Positions 28,444 through 36,165 of a DNA stretch of 64,000 nucleotides are shown piece after piece. Position numbers and translations under genes: made by a program. The notes beneath the pieces were generated by a model, which ran no database searches, was not told the origin of the DNA, and saw nothing but the letters and a program-made list of their open reading frames with translations. Source of the DNA: an uncultured Saprospiraceae bacterium (GTDB lineage Bacteria; Bacteroidota; Bacteroidia; Chitinophagales; Saprospiraceae); NCBI GenBank assembly GCA_938016265.1, contig CALLWB010000091.1, positions 25,207-89,206 on the forward strand, written 5' to 3'. Numbering within the stretch: position 1 is the first letter of the stretch; every line of letters starts with the position of its first letter.

Positions 28444-29295
28444 TTAAACGTTATCTCTTCCTGGGAAACTTAGGAGCGGGATCTCTGTAGAGTAGCACAT
28501 CGATCTGGTATGGCTTTCCAAAAACAGTTTTTTGAATATCCCTTTATCCCCTCTGACCATGCAGATTAAATCAATGGATTTGTCTTTTACGAACTGTTCC
28601 AATGTTTTATTGGTATTGCCAGCTCGTTTGAGAATGACTACTTCAAACGCTATTTGAGGGATTTTACTCATCGTCAGAATTTCTTCCAATAAGTCCTCTG
28701 TTATGTTTTGATCTTCCTCGGTATTGGTGCTTACATGGACAAAATGGAGCGTTGCGTTAAGCTGTTCTGCGATGTCGATCATTGAGTTGACAGATGTTGT
28801 TGTTATAGAGTTATAATCAATAGCAAATAATATGTTGTCGATGTCTTTATATCTAGCTTTTTCCGGGACGGTTAAGACAGGACAATCCGCAGTGGCAATA
28901 ACACTAGTTGTTACCCCACCAAATAGCTTTTCACCGATTGAATTTTCTCCTTTTTTTCCCATTATGATATAGTCATAATCTTTGCTGCGTGCTCTGATTT
29001 CGGGGGCGGCAAAGCCGGTGCCTAATTCAAAACCGATAGGGTTGGATTCTGGAGCACCGAGTGCTTTCGAATCGATTGCGCGCTTAACAAAATTAGTGAG
29101 CTTGGAAGTAGGAAGTTGATCCGTGCTTAATTCGGAGATTGGCGTTTTCAGGTTGGAAAGTGAATCAAATGGAGGATTGCTCGCGACATTAAAAATATTA
29201 ACGGAAGCTCCAATTTCTTTTGCAAAATTGAGGGCATATGCCAGCGCGTTTACTGCATTGGATGAATAGTCTGTTGGAAGAAGTAAATTTTTCAT
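28444..29295 (-). CDS. Universal stress protein, tandem UspA domains
   Basis: 283 residues comprising two UspA-fold halves. The first starts MKNLLLPTDYSSNAVNALAY and has the nucleotide-loop region IIMGKKGENSIGEKLFGG. The second starts NILFAIDYNSITTTSVNSMI and is more divergent, ending FKKLFLESHTRSMCYSTEIP. Proteins like this bind ATP or sense energy or redox state in many bacteria; the exact job here is unknown. It lies between a YgaP-like membrane protein (21 bp upstream) and the K+ channel, under the minus-strand promoter with tandem dyads at 29591-29626. It is one of six UspA proteins in 11 kb. Confidence 0.9.
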   Translation of the reverse strand: MKNLLLPTDYSSNAVNALAYALNFAKEIGASVNIFNVASNPPFDSLSNLKTPISELSTDQLPTSKLTNFVKRAIDSKALGAPESNPIGFELGTGFAAPEIRARSKDYDYIIMGKKGENSIGEKLFGGVTTSVIATADCPVLTVPEKARYKDIDNILFAIDYNSITTTSVNSMIDIAEQLNATLHFVHVSTNTEEDQNITEDLLEEILTMSKIPQIAFEVVILKRAGNTNKTLEQFVKDKSIDLICMVRGDKGIFKKLFLESHTRSMCYSTEIPLLSFPGRDNV

Positions 29296-29316
29296 GAGTT
29301 TTGGTTTAAAAGGTGA

Positions 29317-29523
29317 TTATTTATGATGATTAATGCCTAATGCTTCATAAACAGGGCACCAGCCTAAAATACCAGTAAAGAAAAAGGGGAACGCGAGTAA
29401 CATTAATAAAGGGGCATGAAGCACTCCAGCTAGAATTCCCATACCCATCATCATATAATGGCGCATGACAATCTCGGTAAAGCTTAGATTCGGAGCAAAT
29501 GGCTCTTTTTGTATCGTTTTCAT
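29317..29523 (-). CDS. DUF2892 / YgaP-like small membrane protein
   Basis: 68 residues. Two hydrophobic stretches (about 24-38 and 40-54, MMMGMGILAGVLHAPLLML and LAFPFFFTGILGWCPVYEAL) end in the GWCPVYEALGINHH signature of DUF2892, a membrane domain often associated with rhodanese proteins and sulfur or cyanide handling. There is no rhodanese domain here. First gene of the minus-strand operon with UspA and the K+ channel; its 5' region holds the shared divergent control region 29524-29730. Confidence 0.85.
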   Translation of the reverse strand: MKTIQKEPFAPNLSFTEIVMRHYMMMGMGILAGVLHAPLLMLLAFPFFFTGILGWCPVYEALGINHHK

Positions 29524-29561
29524 AGTTGAAAATATTTATTGGTTTACAATTAATTTCAATC

Positions 29562-29626
29562 CAAAAGTATAGGACTTAATCCTTGGTAGGAATGATCTTC
29601 GTCATTTGGTGGGGTGATTGTAATCA
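29562..29626 (-). promoter_or_regulatory. Promoter P2: tandem TGA-N6-TCA dyads and -7 element for the 29523 operon
   Basis: The promoter-proximal dyad is AATGA-N6-TCATT (29591-29606, centre 29598.5). An upstream dyad TGATTGTAATCA (29615-29626, centre 29620.5) lies exactly 22 bp further from the gene. On the minus strand TACTTTTG (29569 down to 29562) matches TAnnTTTG, starting exactly 29.5 bp from the proximal centre. The same geometry is found at four other promoters in this island. Confidence 0.75.
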
Positions 29627-29649
29627 ATTGACAAACAGATTTTAACGCC

Positions 29650-29714
29650 GGACTAAAATCATTGATGAGGATGACCAAGATCATTTCGGCAAGGGACGGA
29701 ATGCCCTAATTTTG
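29650..29714 (+). promoter_or_regulatory. Promoter P1: tandem dyads and -7 element for the 29731 operon
   Basis: The proximal dyad is ATGACCAAGATCAT (29671-29684, centre 29677.5). The upstream site GGACTAAAATCA (29650-29661) is an imperfect dyad, centred 22 bp upstream and keeping the TCA half. TAATTTTG at 29707-29714 is a full TAnnTTTG match, 29.5 bp from the proximal centre and 17 bp before the start codon. The proximal site would sit at about -40 to -42, the class II activator position of Crp/Fnr proteins. Confidence 0.75.
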
Positions 29715-29730
29715 AATAAAACTTACAACA

Positions 29731-30594
29731 ATGAACACGATAATATTCCCAACAGACTTTTCAGAAACAGCAAGCAATGCCTTAGAATATGCTATTGCTT
29801 TAGCGAAAGCAACTAAGCAAGGTATTCATTTAGTACATACTTATGAGTTACCACAAAAGACAGCGATGCTTCCCTCCATTGAACGCCATTTAATGGAACA
29901 TGCCAATCAGAATATGATGGACTTACTCTTGGAAATGAGTAATAGGCATCCTGGGGTTAAACTAAATTACAGTATTCACAAGACCACCGTTGAACAAGGT
30001 GTTGCATTGCAAGGCAGAAAAAATAACAGTGAGCTGGTGGTAATGGGCACGCATGGTACAACAAATGCCTTTAAGGAGATTTTTATGGGCAGTAACGCGC
30101 TTGACGTCATGAATAATTCAAAGATGCCAGTATTACTAATTCCGAATACAATGACTTATGGTCGTATCCAAAAGATATTATTAACGATGGATGAGGTAAA
30201 AGATGCTACCATTGAAAACCTTAAAGTACTCAAACAATTTGCTGAAACTACAAATGCCGAAGTTGTTGCCTTGCATATAGAGACCAATCCTGATTTCCCT
30301 TCTTCTCCTCCCTACCGACAACTATTAGAAGAGGTGTTTGGCCCAGACACCGTTTCCTTCTACGAAATCGTAGGCGATAATGTCGAACAGATCATAGACA
30401 ATTTTGCCTATCAGTATCGTGTGGATGTCATTTGCACTTTAAAAAGAAAAAAGGGATTTCTGAGTAGTCTACTGACAAAAAGTACTTCCAATCAATTAGT
30501 TGACCTCAATTGGTATCCATTGCTTGTGCTTAACGAAAATGTCAAGACCACTAATCCGAAATCTGAAACTAAAAAAACAGTTGTTAATCAATAA
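29731..30594 (+). CDS. Universal stress protein, tandem UspA domains
   Basis: 287 residues. The N-terminal UspA domain begins MNTIIFPTDFSETASNALEY and carries VVMGTHGTTNAFKEIFMGS, a good match to the ATP-binding loop G-x2-G-x9/10-G-S. The second domain (from about residue 150, IQKILLTMDEVKDATIENL) lacks a clear loop. A basic/polar C-terminal tail follows. It is transcribed divergently from the DUF2892-UspA-channel operon and precedes another UspA gene by 89 bp. The promoter P1 directly upstream carries the island's tandem dyads. Confidence 0.9.
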   Translation: MNTIIFPTDFSETASNALEYAIALAKATKQGIHLVHTYELPQKTAMLPSIERHLMEHANQNMMDLLLEMSNRHPGVKLNYSIHKTTVEQGVALQGRKNNSELVVMGTHGTTNAFKEIFMGSNALDVMNNSKMPVLLIPNTMTYGRIQKILLTMDEVKDATIENLKVLKQFAETTNAEVVALHIETNPDFPSSPPYRQLLEEVFGPDTVSFYEIVGDNVEQIIDNFAYQYRVDVICTLKRKKGFLSSLLTKSTSNQLVDLNWYPLLVLNENVKTTNPKSETKKTVVNQ

Positions 30595-30683
30595 ACGGAT
30601 ACCATGGTTGCAGACCTTTTCTGAGCTGAATAGTACTTCCAATTAACCTTATACATCCTTTAATCATTATCAAAAAAAATAAC

Positions 30684-31535
30684 ATGAAAGAGCTTAAAAT
30701 ATTATTTCCTACAGATTTTTCTAATCCTTCATCTCAAGCTTTACGTTATGTTTTGCAATTTGCAGACAGTGCCTATTCCTCCATGGAGTTGATCCATATG
30801 ATGTCCAATCCGGTCTACGGTTATGGCTATGAAGCGTCCTCCGTTATTGTAGAAGCGACAAAATCACAGGTGGAATATGCTGAAAAACAAATTCGCAAAC
30901 AGTTTGACGAGGCCATGATTCAGGTGGAGACCAAGGGGATGCTAGACCACATCCCTAACATACAATATACAATTGAGTATGGAGAACCAAAGGGATATAT
31001 CTCACTTTATCAAAAAATAAATGACTTCGATTTGGTAGCGATTGGTACAAGCGGGGCAGGCAAAAAACGGCTTGGATCATTTACCTCCAATCTGCTACAA
31101 CGAGTTAAATGTAATGTATTAGTGATCCCGGAGGAGACAAGGTATAAGGAAGTTCGAACCATCGTATTTGCTACAGATTTCAACGATAGCGATCCCTATT
31201 ATTTGGCGGAAATGCTACGTGTTATAGAACCTTTTGAACCAACGATACATTGTGTGCACATTAAAAAACCAGGAGAGGTACAAAAGGGAATCGGGAAAGC
31301 GGGGTTACTAAAATTTGTAAAGGAAAATTTTCATTCGGTGAATATCCAGATTCATGAATTGCCAGATGATGATGTTGAAAAAGCACTCCTCGAATTTGCA
31401 GATGGTGTTAATGCTGAATTGTTGACCATGGTTGCTCCCAAATACGGCTTTATCAAGACGTTATTCCATAAAAGCAAAACCAAAAAAATGGCTGGTATTA
31501 CAGACTTACCACTTTTAGTGCTGAAAGAAAAATAA
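30684..31535 (+). CDS. Universal stress protein, tandem UspA domains
   Basis: 283 residues. Domain 1 (MKELKILFPTDFSNPSSQAL) has the loop VAIGTSGAGKKRLGSFTSN; domain 2 starts near residue 155 (VRTIVFATDFNDSDPYYLAE) and ends ITDLPLLVLKEK. It is probably co-transcribed with the UspA gene upstream (89 bp gap without its own dyad site). Two further genes continue on the same strand but have their own promoter P5. Specific function not known. Confidence 0.9.
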   Translation: MKELKILFPTDFSNPSSQALRYVLQFADSAYSSMELIHMMSNPVYGYGYEASSVIVEATKSQVEYAEKQIRKQFDEAMIQVETKGMLDHIPNIQYTIEYGEPKGYISLYQKINDFDLVAIGTSGAGKKRLGSFTSNLLQRVKCNVLVIPEETRYKEVRTIVFATDFNDSDPYYLAEMLRVIEPFEPTIHCVHIKKPGEVQKGIGKAGLLKFVKENFHSVNIQIHELPDDDVEKALLEFADGVNAELLTMVAPKYGFIKTLFHKSKTKKMAGITDLPLLVLKEK

Positions 31536-31539
31536 AGCC

Positions 31540-31604
31540 TAATTAAGATCATTGACACCAGTGACTTGTATCATTTCTAAAAGACAAAAAAAATCGGAGA
31601 TTGC
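31540..31604 (+). promoter_or_regulatory. Promoter P5: tandem dyads upstream of 31629
   Basis: The proximal dyad GTGACTTGTATCAT (31561-31574, centre 31567.5) and the upstream half-conserved TAATTAAGATCA (31540-31551) have centres 22 bp apart. The sequence at the expected -7 position (31597-31604, GAGATTGC) is a poor TAnnTTTG match, but AGATTGCA is identical at the same position in promoter P4. Weakest of the five. Confidence 0.5.
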
Positions 31605-31628
31605 ACATAAATCAATAAACACAAAGTT

Positions 31629-32363
31629 ATGAAACTTACCACATTTATACTGTTAATCACGATGCTTCAGACGCAAGTTTGTAATCCTGAAGAATTTTTC
31701 CCAGAAAACTCGGTACTGTTCAATCAGACAATGGTTCCGGTATGGAGTTCCTTAAAACTTCAGGAGTACGAAGCTGCAAGAGAATACAGTAGAGAGATCC
31801 ACTACAATTTTGATCAGTTGCTTGGCGACGCCTCTATTTATAAAGCAACTTGGGTGGAATTTGTACACGCTGATTTGAACCTATTGGAATATTCTCTTGA
31901 GAAAGGAGAATACGAAAATGCGATGGAGCTGGCGAACTGTATCATGGACGAATTGCATGATTGGCATACCTTGAATGAGCGCAATTATTACTTCGATAAA
32001 ATATGGGATTTTGAACAAAGTTACCGGAATTTAAAAGTTGTAATCAATGACTACAAATTGAAAAATTATGAATGGAGGGAGGTTGAAAATCTTGTCGAGG
32101 AATTTAATAGCAGTTGGGAGATTGTCCGCAATACACCCGCAGACTTTAGAGGATATTATTTCATTCAATCTCCAGGAATGATAGAGTTTGTCGCAAGTAA
32201 AAATGCCATAAGTCAATGCATACAGGATTTCAATAATCAACTAGAAGATGCTGACAGAGGGTACCTTGCGGAGATATGCAATGAAGTAGAACCCAATTTA
32301 GTCAATCTTGTCAAAGTATTTGGCAATCATCAATTAATCCAGGCAACAGCAAGCATTGATTAA
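31629..32363 (+). CDS. Uncharacterised secreted helical protein
   Basis: 244 residues. The N-terminus (MKLTTFILLITMLQTQVC) looks like a signal peptide and could be a lipoprotein signal with cysteine at residue 18, although QTQVC is a weak lipobox. The rest is strongly helical with many aromatic and acidic residues (EYEAAREYSREIHYNFDQLL; YENAMELANCIMDELHDWHT), suggesting a helical-bundle sensor or binding protein. I do not recognise the family. It precedes a UspA gene by 30 bp and sits behind promoter P5, so it belongs to the stress island. Confidence 0.65.
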   Translation: MKLTTFILLITMLQTQVCNPEEFFPENSVLFNQTMVPVWSSLKLQEYEAAREYSREIHYNFDQLLGDASIYKATWVEFVHADLNLLEYSLEKGEYENAMELANCIMDELHDWHTLNERNYYFDKIWDFEQSYRNLKVVINDYKLKNYEWREVENLVEEFNSSWEIVRNTPADFRGYYFIQSPGMIEFVASKNAISQCIQDFNNQLEDADRGYLAEICNEVEPNLVNLVKVFGNHQLIQATASID

Positions 32364-32393
32364 CCGATTTATAACCCACGAAAATCATCAGAC

Positions 32394-33293
32394 ATGAATA
32401 CGAATACCATCACTATCGGCTTTGACAACTCGGATATTGACAGTTATACCATGCAGGCTGCTAATACATTGGACAAGGCATTCTCCGTAAAAAAAATAAT
32501 CTGCGCTCATGTGGAGCCAAAGTTTGATTTATGGGATGCGTTATACCACAAAGATGTATCTAAGCTAGCTTCTGAGCAAGACGAAGTATCCACCATCAAA
32601 GAGCAGTTGGAAAAGACGCAGCAGTTTTGTCTGGATACCAAGGTAAAGGAGCATGTAGAAGTGGTTGTGAAGCACGGGAAAGTAATGAAGGAGCTCATCA
32701 ATGTGCTCGAGGAAAACAATTCCAACTTATTGGTTCTGGGACAACAGCCAACACACACAGGACATGGTACCCTACTTAGGAATTTAATTAGACGCTCAAG
32801 TACCAATGTTCTACTAGTGCCAAGGGTCTCTATGCGAAAACTAAAAACGATTTTGGTAGCGCTGGATTTCTCCGAATGCTCCAACAAAGTAGTAGAATCG
32901 ATCAGTGAAATTGCGAAAACAATGCAGGACCCTTTACAAGTAAAGTTTGTCCATGTAAACGCCTTGCCTTTTGATAAGGAGAAAAAAAGTCGGGAAAAGT
33001 TTAAAGAATACAGAAGAGGCTTCGCCAATGCTCTAAACAGAGCCTTCAAAAATTTAACTGAAAAATTCGAATTCCCCGAACGATGTCAGATGGATTTTTT
33101 AGAATTAACAGCCAATTCGTCCAATTTTCACGAATCTATTATCAATGCTGCATTAGAAGAAAATGCCGATATGATCATTGTAGGTAACCTGGGGCATTCG
33201 CCCTATAAACAGTACTATTTGGGCAGTGTTGCAGAAAAATTGACGCTGTCTGACCTGCCCTGTGCTACCTTATTTGTGAAGTGTAATCAGTAA
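32394..33293 (+). CDS. Universal stress protein, tandem UspA domains
   Basis: 299 residues. The first UspA half (TITIGFDNSDIDSYTMQAAN) is degenerate, with GQQPTHTGHGTLLRN at the loop position. The second (LKTILVALDFSECSNKVVES) has the intact loop IIVGNLGHSPYKQYYLGSVA. It is the reverse of several neighbours, where the first half is the better conserved one, so either half may carry nucleotide binding in this family. Co-directional with and 30 bp after the helical secreted protein; two terminators follow. Confidence 0.9.
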   Translation: MNTNTITIGFDNSDIDSYTMQAANTLDKAFSVKKIICAHVEPKFDLWDALYHKDVSKLASEQDEVSTIKEQLEKTQQFCLDTKVKEHVEVVVKHGKVMKELINVLEENNSNLLVLGQQPTHTGHGTLLRNLIRRSSTNVLLVPRVSMRKLKTILVALDFSECSNKVVESISEIAKTMQDPLQVKFVHVNALPFDKEKKSREKFKEYRRGFANALNRAFKNLTEKFEFPERCQMDFLELTANSSNFHESIINAALEENADMIIVGNLGHSPYKQYYLGSVAEKLTLSDLPCATLFVKCNQ

Positions 33294-33371
33294 TACGGGT
33301 TCTTGATCAAAACTAATTTAACAGTTGATTTTGGGTAGAATGCTTCTTTTGGGGAGAGGCATACGTGAGTG

Positions 33372-33403
33372 GGCAGTCCGACTATTATGGACTGCCTTGT
33401 TTT
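33372..33403 (+). terminator. Terminator after the 31629-33293 operon
   Basis: GGCAGTCC (33372-33379) pairs perfectly with GGACTGCC (33389-33396) around a 9-nt loop, followed by TTGTTTT. Confidence 0.8.
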
Positions 33404-33451
33404 ATGACTTTGTGTAAAGAAATGTTAGTCTTTTTGGGTTTTTTATAGTCA

Positions 33452-33495
33452 GCAGGCAGTTCTCAGGGAAGGGAGGAACTGTCTGCATTTTTTTT
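33452..33495 (+). terminator. Second terminator before the HPF-like gene
   Basis: GCAGGCAGTTC (33452-33462) pairs with GAACTGTCTGC (33476-33486, one G-U) and is followed by an A and eight T residues. With the hairpin at 33372 it makes a double stop that isolates promoter P4. Confidence 0.8.
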
Positions 33496-33510
33496 ACTCT
33501 CCAACAACAA

Positions 33511-33575
33511 TGATCTAAATCAAGCGATGACATGATCAGGCTCATTGGCAGGCAGGCTTACTTTCCCTAGATTGC
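33511..33575 (+). promoter_or_regulatory. Promoter P4: tandem dyads upstream of the HPF-like gene
   Basis: The upstream dyad is TGATCTAAATCA (33511-33522, centre 33516.5) and the proximal dyad is ATGATCAGGCTCAT (33532-33545, centre 33538.5), 22 bp apart. TAGATTGC at 33568-33575 starts 29.5 bp from the proximal centre and matches TAnnTTTG at the TA and two T positions. Confidence 0.65.
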
Positions 33576-33606
33576 AGCTATTATTAAAAATTAAAACAAA
33601 AATAAA

Positions 33607-33933
33607 ATGGACATTAAAATAGAAGCCATACAACATCCAAACCAAGAACAATTAAAAAATTACTATTCGGATATCCTTCAAAGCAAGTATGGCAATTACG
33701 AGTTTGTCAAAAGCATTGACGTCAAGGTTAGTGAAGTACTCCATGGAAAAAGAAGGGTTGCTCTTCAAATCAAACCAGAAAAAGGAACGATGCTTTACAC
33801 CCAGCACGAAGATCAAAACGAGAATAAAGCATTAACAACCGCTATTCGAAAAATGAATACCCGAATTGAAAAATACAAAGAACTACACTACAGTAGTAGC
33901 CACAAGAGCAAGTCGAACAATCAAATTGATTAA
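33607..33933 (+). CDS. HPF/RaiA-like ribosome hibernation factor
   Basis: 108 residues with the beta-alpha-beta-beta-beta-alpha pattern of the S30AE family: MDIKIEAIQHPNQEQLKNYY, a helix, SIDVKVSEVLHGKRRVALQI, then MLYTQHEDQNENKALTTAIR and a final amphipathic helix MNTRIEKYKELHY followed by a basic tail. Members bind the 30S subunit and block translation during stress or dormancy. Similarity is moderate and the usual DMYAAID-type motif is replaced by ENKALTTAI, so the assignment is probable, not certain. First gene of the P4 operon with UspA and a metal-binding protein. Confidence 0.75.
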   Translation: MDIKIEAIQHPNQEQLKNYYSDILQSKYGNYEFVKSIDVKVSEVLHGKRRVALQIKPEKGTMLYTQHEDQNENKALTTAIRKMNTRIEKYKELHYSSSHKSKSNNQID

Positions 33934-33951
33934 TTATTAAATCCATCTTTT

Positions 33952-34794
33952 ATGAAAATTTTAGTCCCAACCGATTTTTCCGTATTTGCTGACGCGGCAT
34001 TAGATGCAGCAATACTGTTTGCCCAAAAACTCAATGGAGAACTTCACTTATACCACAGTGCTAACATTCCAGATGACTGGGAAGACTTGAAAGCAGACAT
34101 CCGTTACCAAGATGCCGAGAATAAAGAGGTAGCGATAAAGGTCAGAAATAAGTTTGAAAAACTTAAACAGAAAGTAGAAGCAGAAGGTGTGAAATGCGCC
34201 TATCATTATACAGGAGGGAAATTCATTGAAAATATCACAGAAATTACTGATAAAATCGACTTTGATCTTATTATCATGGGGTCTCACGGAGCCTCTGGAA
34301 ATCAGGAATGGATTATTGGATCCAATACACAAAAGGTCGTTCGGCTATTACATAAAAATGTTTTGGTGCTTAAAGATAGCTTAAGAAATCTGTCATTTAC
34401 AGACGTACTGTTTGTTACTGGCCTTGAGCCGGAAGACAAACAAGCTTTCTGGAAGTTTCTAAAATTTATGGAACCATTCAATGTGAAAAATATTCATGTA
34501 ATGACGGTGAATACGAATGGCTTTTTTACTCCACCTTCCGAAAAGGCAGAAAAACGATTAAGCGAGTTTAAAAAAATTTCTAAAGAAGGTAATGTGCAAA
34601 CCCACTTTTACCCAGATTATACGATCGATGCAGGTGTTCGCCATTTTACAGAAGAGTTTGGAATTGATCTGGTGGCGATATCCAATTACGTAAGACATCC
34701 TTTTAAGCGAATATTCATAGGAAGCAATGTGGAAATGCTAGTGAATCGACTAAACGCTCCTGTGTTAACTATTGACTGGGTAAAACAAAAATAG
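33952..34794 (+). CDS. Universal stress protein, tandem UspA domains
   Basis: 280 residues. Domain 1 (MKILVPTDFSVFADAALDAA) has an intact ATP loop IIMGSHGASGNQEWIIGSN. Domain 2 starts near residue 145 (FTDVLFVTGLEPEDKQAFWK) and keeps FIGSNVEMLVNRLNAPVLTI at its end. It starts 18 bp after the HPF-like gene and is followed by the metal-binding gene, so the three probably form one transcript from P4. Confidence 0.9.
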   Translation: MKILVPTDFSVFADAALDAAILFAQKLNGELHLYHSANIPDDWEDLKADIRYQDAENKEVAIKVRNKFEKLKQKVEAEGVKCAYHYTGGKFIENITEITDKIDFDLIIMGSHGASGNQEWIIGSNTQKVVRLLHKNVLVLKDSLRNLSFTDVLFVTGLEPEDKQAFWKFLKFMEPFNVKNIHVMTVNTNGFFTPPSEKAEKRLSEFKKISKEGNVQTHFYPDYTIDAGVRHFTEEFGIDLVAISNYVRHPFKRIFIGSNVEMLVNRLNAPVLTIDWVKQK

Positions 34795-34836
34795 ATAAGC
34801 CTTTTGAGGACTATACATCAATTTAAATAAACAACA

Positions 34837-35118
34837 ATGCCTACTAAAAACTATACTATTCTAAATTTGAAATGTGGTGGATGTCCCAACCATAATCATC
34901 CTGTTCAAGAGTTAAAATGTGGAGGCTGTTCTAGCCAGATAGAAGACAAGCTAGCTAGGATAAAAGGTGTTTCTAATGTTAAGGTAGACAAGAAGAACAG
35001 CATAGTGCAATTTGATTATTCGGAGGACCGCCAGTTGGAGACCGTTGCCGATTCATTGCAGAAGATGGGATATCCCTTAGTTACTACAAAAGAAACAGAT
35101 ACATGGCACTTTGGGTAA
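34837..35118 (+). CDS. Heavy-metal-associated (HMA) domain protein with duplicated CGGC motif
   Basis: 93 residues. From about residue 22 it is an HMA fold: ELKCGGCSSQIEDKLARIKG, then VSNVKVDKKNSIVQFDYSED and a final helix/strand. HMA domains bind Cu+ or Zn2+ through a CxxC pair. Here LKCGGC occurs twice, 15 residues apart (NLKCGGCPNHNHPVQELKCGGC region, residues 10-27), with a histidine/asparagine-rich insert PNHNHP between. The second metal site looks like a short internal duplication. It may be a copper chaperone or sensor; no P-type ATPase is nearby. Last gene of the P4 operon, ending 9 bp before the convergent regulator gene. Confidence 0.85.
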   Translation: MPTKNYTILNLKCGGCPNHNHPVQELKCGGCSSQIEDKLARIKGVSNVKVDKKNSIVQFDYSEDRQLETVADSLQKMGYPLVTTKETDTWHFG

Positions 35119-35127
35119 GGAAAATGC

Positions 35128-36165
35128 CTATTGAGGCATGTCCTTGAGTGCTTCTTTTTCAAGCACAATAATCTTACCCTTTTCAATTTGGACAAACCCT
35201 TCACTCTTAAAACCGGAAAGGGTTCTGATCAGGGTTTCTTTGGCTGTTCCTGCAGCAGAAGCGAGTTCTTCTCTGCTTGCACTGATTTCGTTGTTCTCAT
35301 TCATCAACATTAGGAGTGCTCGCGCGACTTTGCGCCTTACAGAACTATAGGCAAATTCGATCAATTGTTGTTCTACTTCATTGGTTTTGTTGGCCATGAT
35401 CTTTATAAAATGGGCAGCTACTTCCCGATTGTTAAACAACAACAGCTTGAAGTCATCCTTAGGGATCAGACGCACCTCTGAAGGTTCCAGGCAAACTGCA
35501 TTGTCAACATATTTGTAGTCCGTCAACAGTGGGAAGTAGCCCAAAAACTGGCCTGGTTCATAAATTGTTGTGGTCAATTCCTTTCCAAATTCATTAGTTT
35601 GAGTGGATTTTATTTTGCCGGATACCAGGTAGAATAACCAACGTGGATTTTGTCCTTCTTCATAAACCATATCTTTTGTAGAGAAGGATCTAAGCTCTCT
35701 GTCCAACGTTAAATTTTCGAGTCCTTGGTTGGCTTTTGCTTCGGAGAAAAAGTGCTGGAGTCCTTGCTCGGTATTGTCGTAAGAGTGCTTGAGCTGCTCA
35801 CTTTTGGCCAGCCGAATTTGGATAGATTCTAGCAATTCTGTATCGTCAAACGGTTTGGTGATGTAGTCATCTGCTCCTAGTCCCATTCCTTTTCTGAAAT
35901 CGGTTTTTTCTGCTTTGGCAGTAAGGAAAATGAATGGAATATCTCTAGACGCTGGATGCTGATTCAGGATTTTCAAGGTCCCAAAACCGTCTAATTCTGG
36001 CATCATGACATCACACAATATAAGGTCTGGTCGATGTTCTAGTGCCTTTTTTACACCTTCCTTGCCATTGGGCGCCTGAAATACTTCGTATTGGGCCAAT
36101 TGCAGAATTTCACAAAGGTTATCTCTAACCTCAAAGTTGTCTTCAATGACTAATATCTTTTTCAT
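35128..36165 (-). CDS. Response regulator fused to a Crp/Fnr-type effector (REC-cNMP-HTH)
   Basis: 345 residues. Residues 1-120 are a receiver domain with IEDN, the phosphoacceptor aspartate at 52 (ILCDVMMPELDG), FLTAKA and the TKPFDD lysine. Residues about 145-270 form a cyclic-nucleotide-binding-like jelly roll (YLVSGKIKSTQTNEFGKELT). Residues about 275-340 are the winged helix, with recognition helix GTAKETLIRTLSGF: Glu310 and Arg314 match Crp Glu181 and Arg185, which read the TGA half-site. No FNR-type cysteine cluster is seen, so input is by phosphorylation. Its start lies within the end of the kinase gene (23 bp overlap). It is the best candidate to bind the TGA-N6-TCA dyads of this island. 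Confidence 0.92.
   Translation of the reverse strand: MKKILVIEDNFEVRDNLCEILQLAQYEVFQAPNGKEGVKKALEHRPDLILCDVMMPELDGFGTLKILNQHPASRDIPFIFLTAKAEKTDFRKGMGLGADDYITKPFDDTELLESIQIRLAKSEQLKHSYDNTEQGLQHFFSEAKANQGLENLTLDRELRSFSTKDMVYEEGQNPRWLFYLVSGKIKSTQTNEFGKELTTTIYEPGQFLGYFPLLTDYKYVDNAVCLEPSEVRLIPKDDFKLLLFNNREVAAHFIKIMANKTNEVEQQLIEFAYSSVRRKVARALLMLMNENNEISASREELASAAGTAKETLIRTLSGFKSEGFVQIEKGKIIVLEKEALKDMPQ

Noticed and set aside
33530..33540. TGACATGATCA as an additional regulator dyad
   Set aside because: Its spacer is N5, not N6; the overlapping ATGATCAGGCTCAT has the right spacing and fits the shared geometry.
35126..35141. ATGCCT/AGGCAT hairpin between the convergent HMA and regulator genes as a terminator
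   Set aside because: Only 6 bp, no T-run on either strand, and it overlaps the end of the regulator coding sequence.
35128..36165. FNR-type iron-sulfur oxygen sensor in the Crp-like regulator
   Set aside because: No cluster of cysteines is present before or within the jelly-roll domain; oxygen sensing is better assigned to the heme-PAS kinase.
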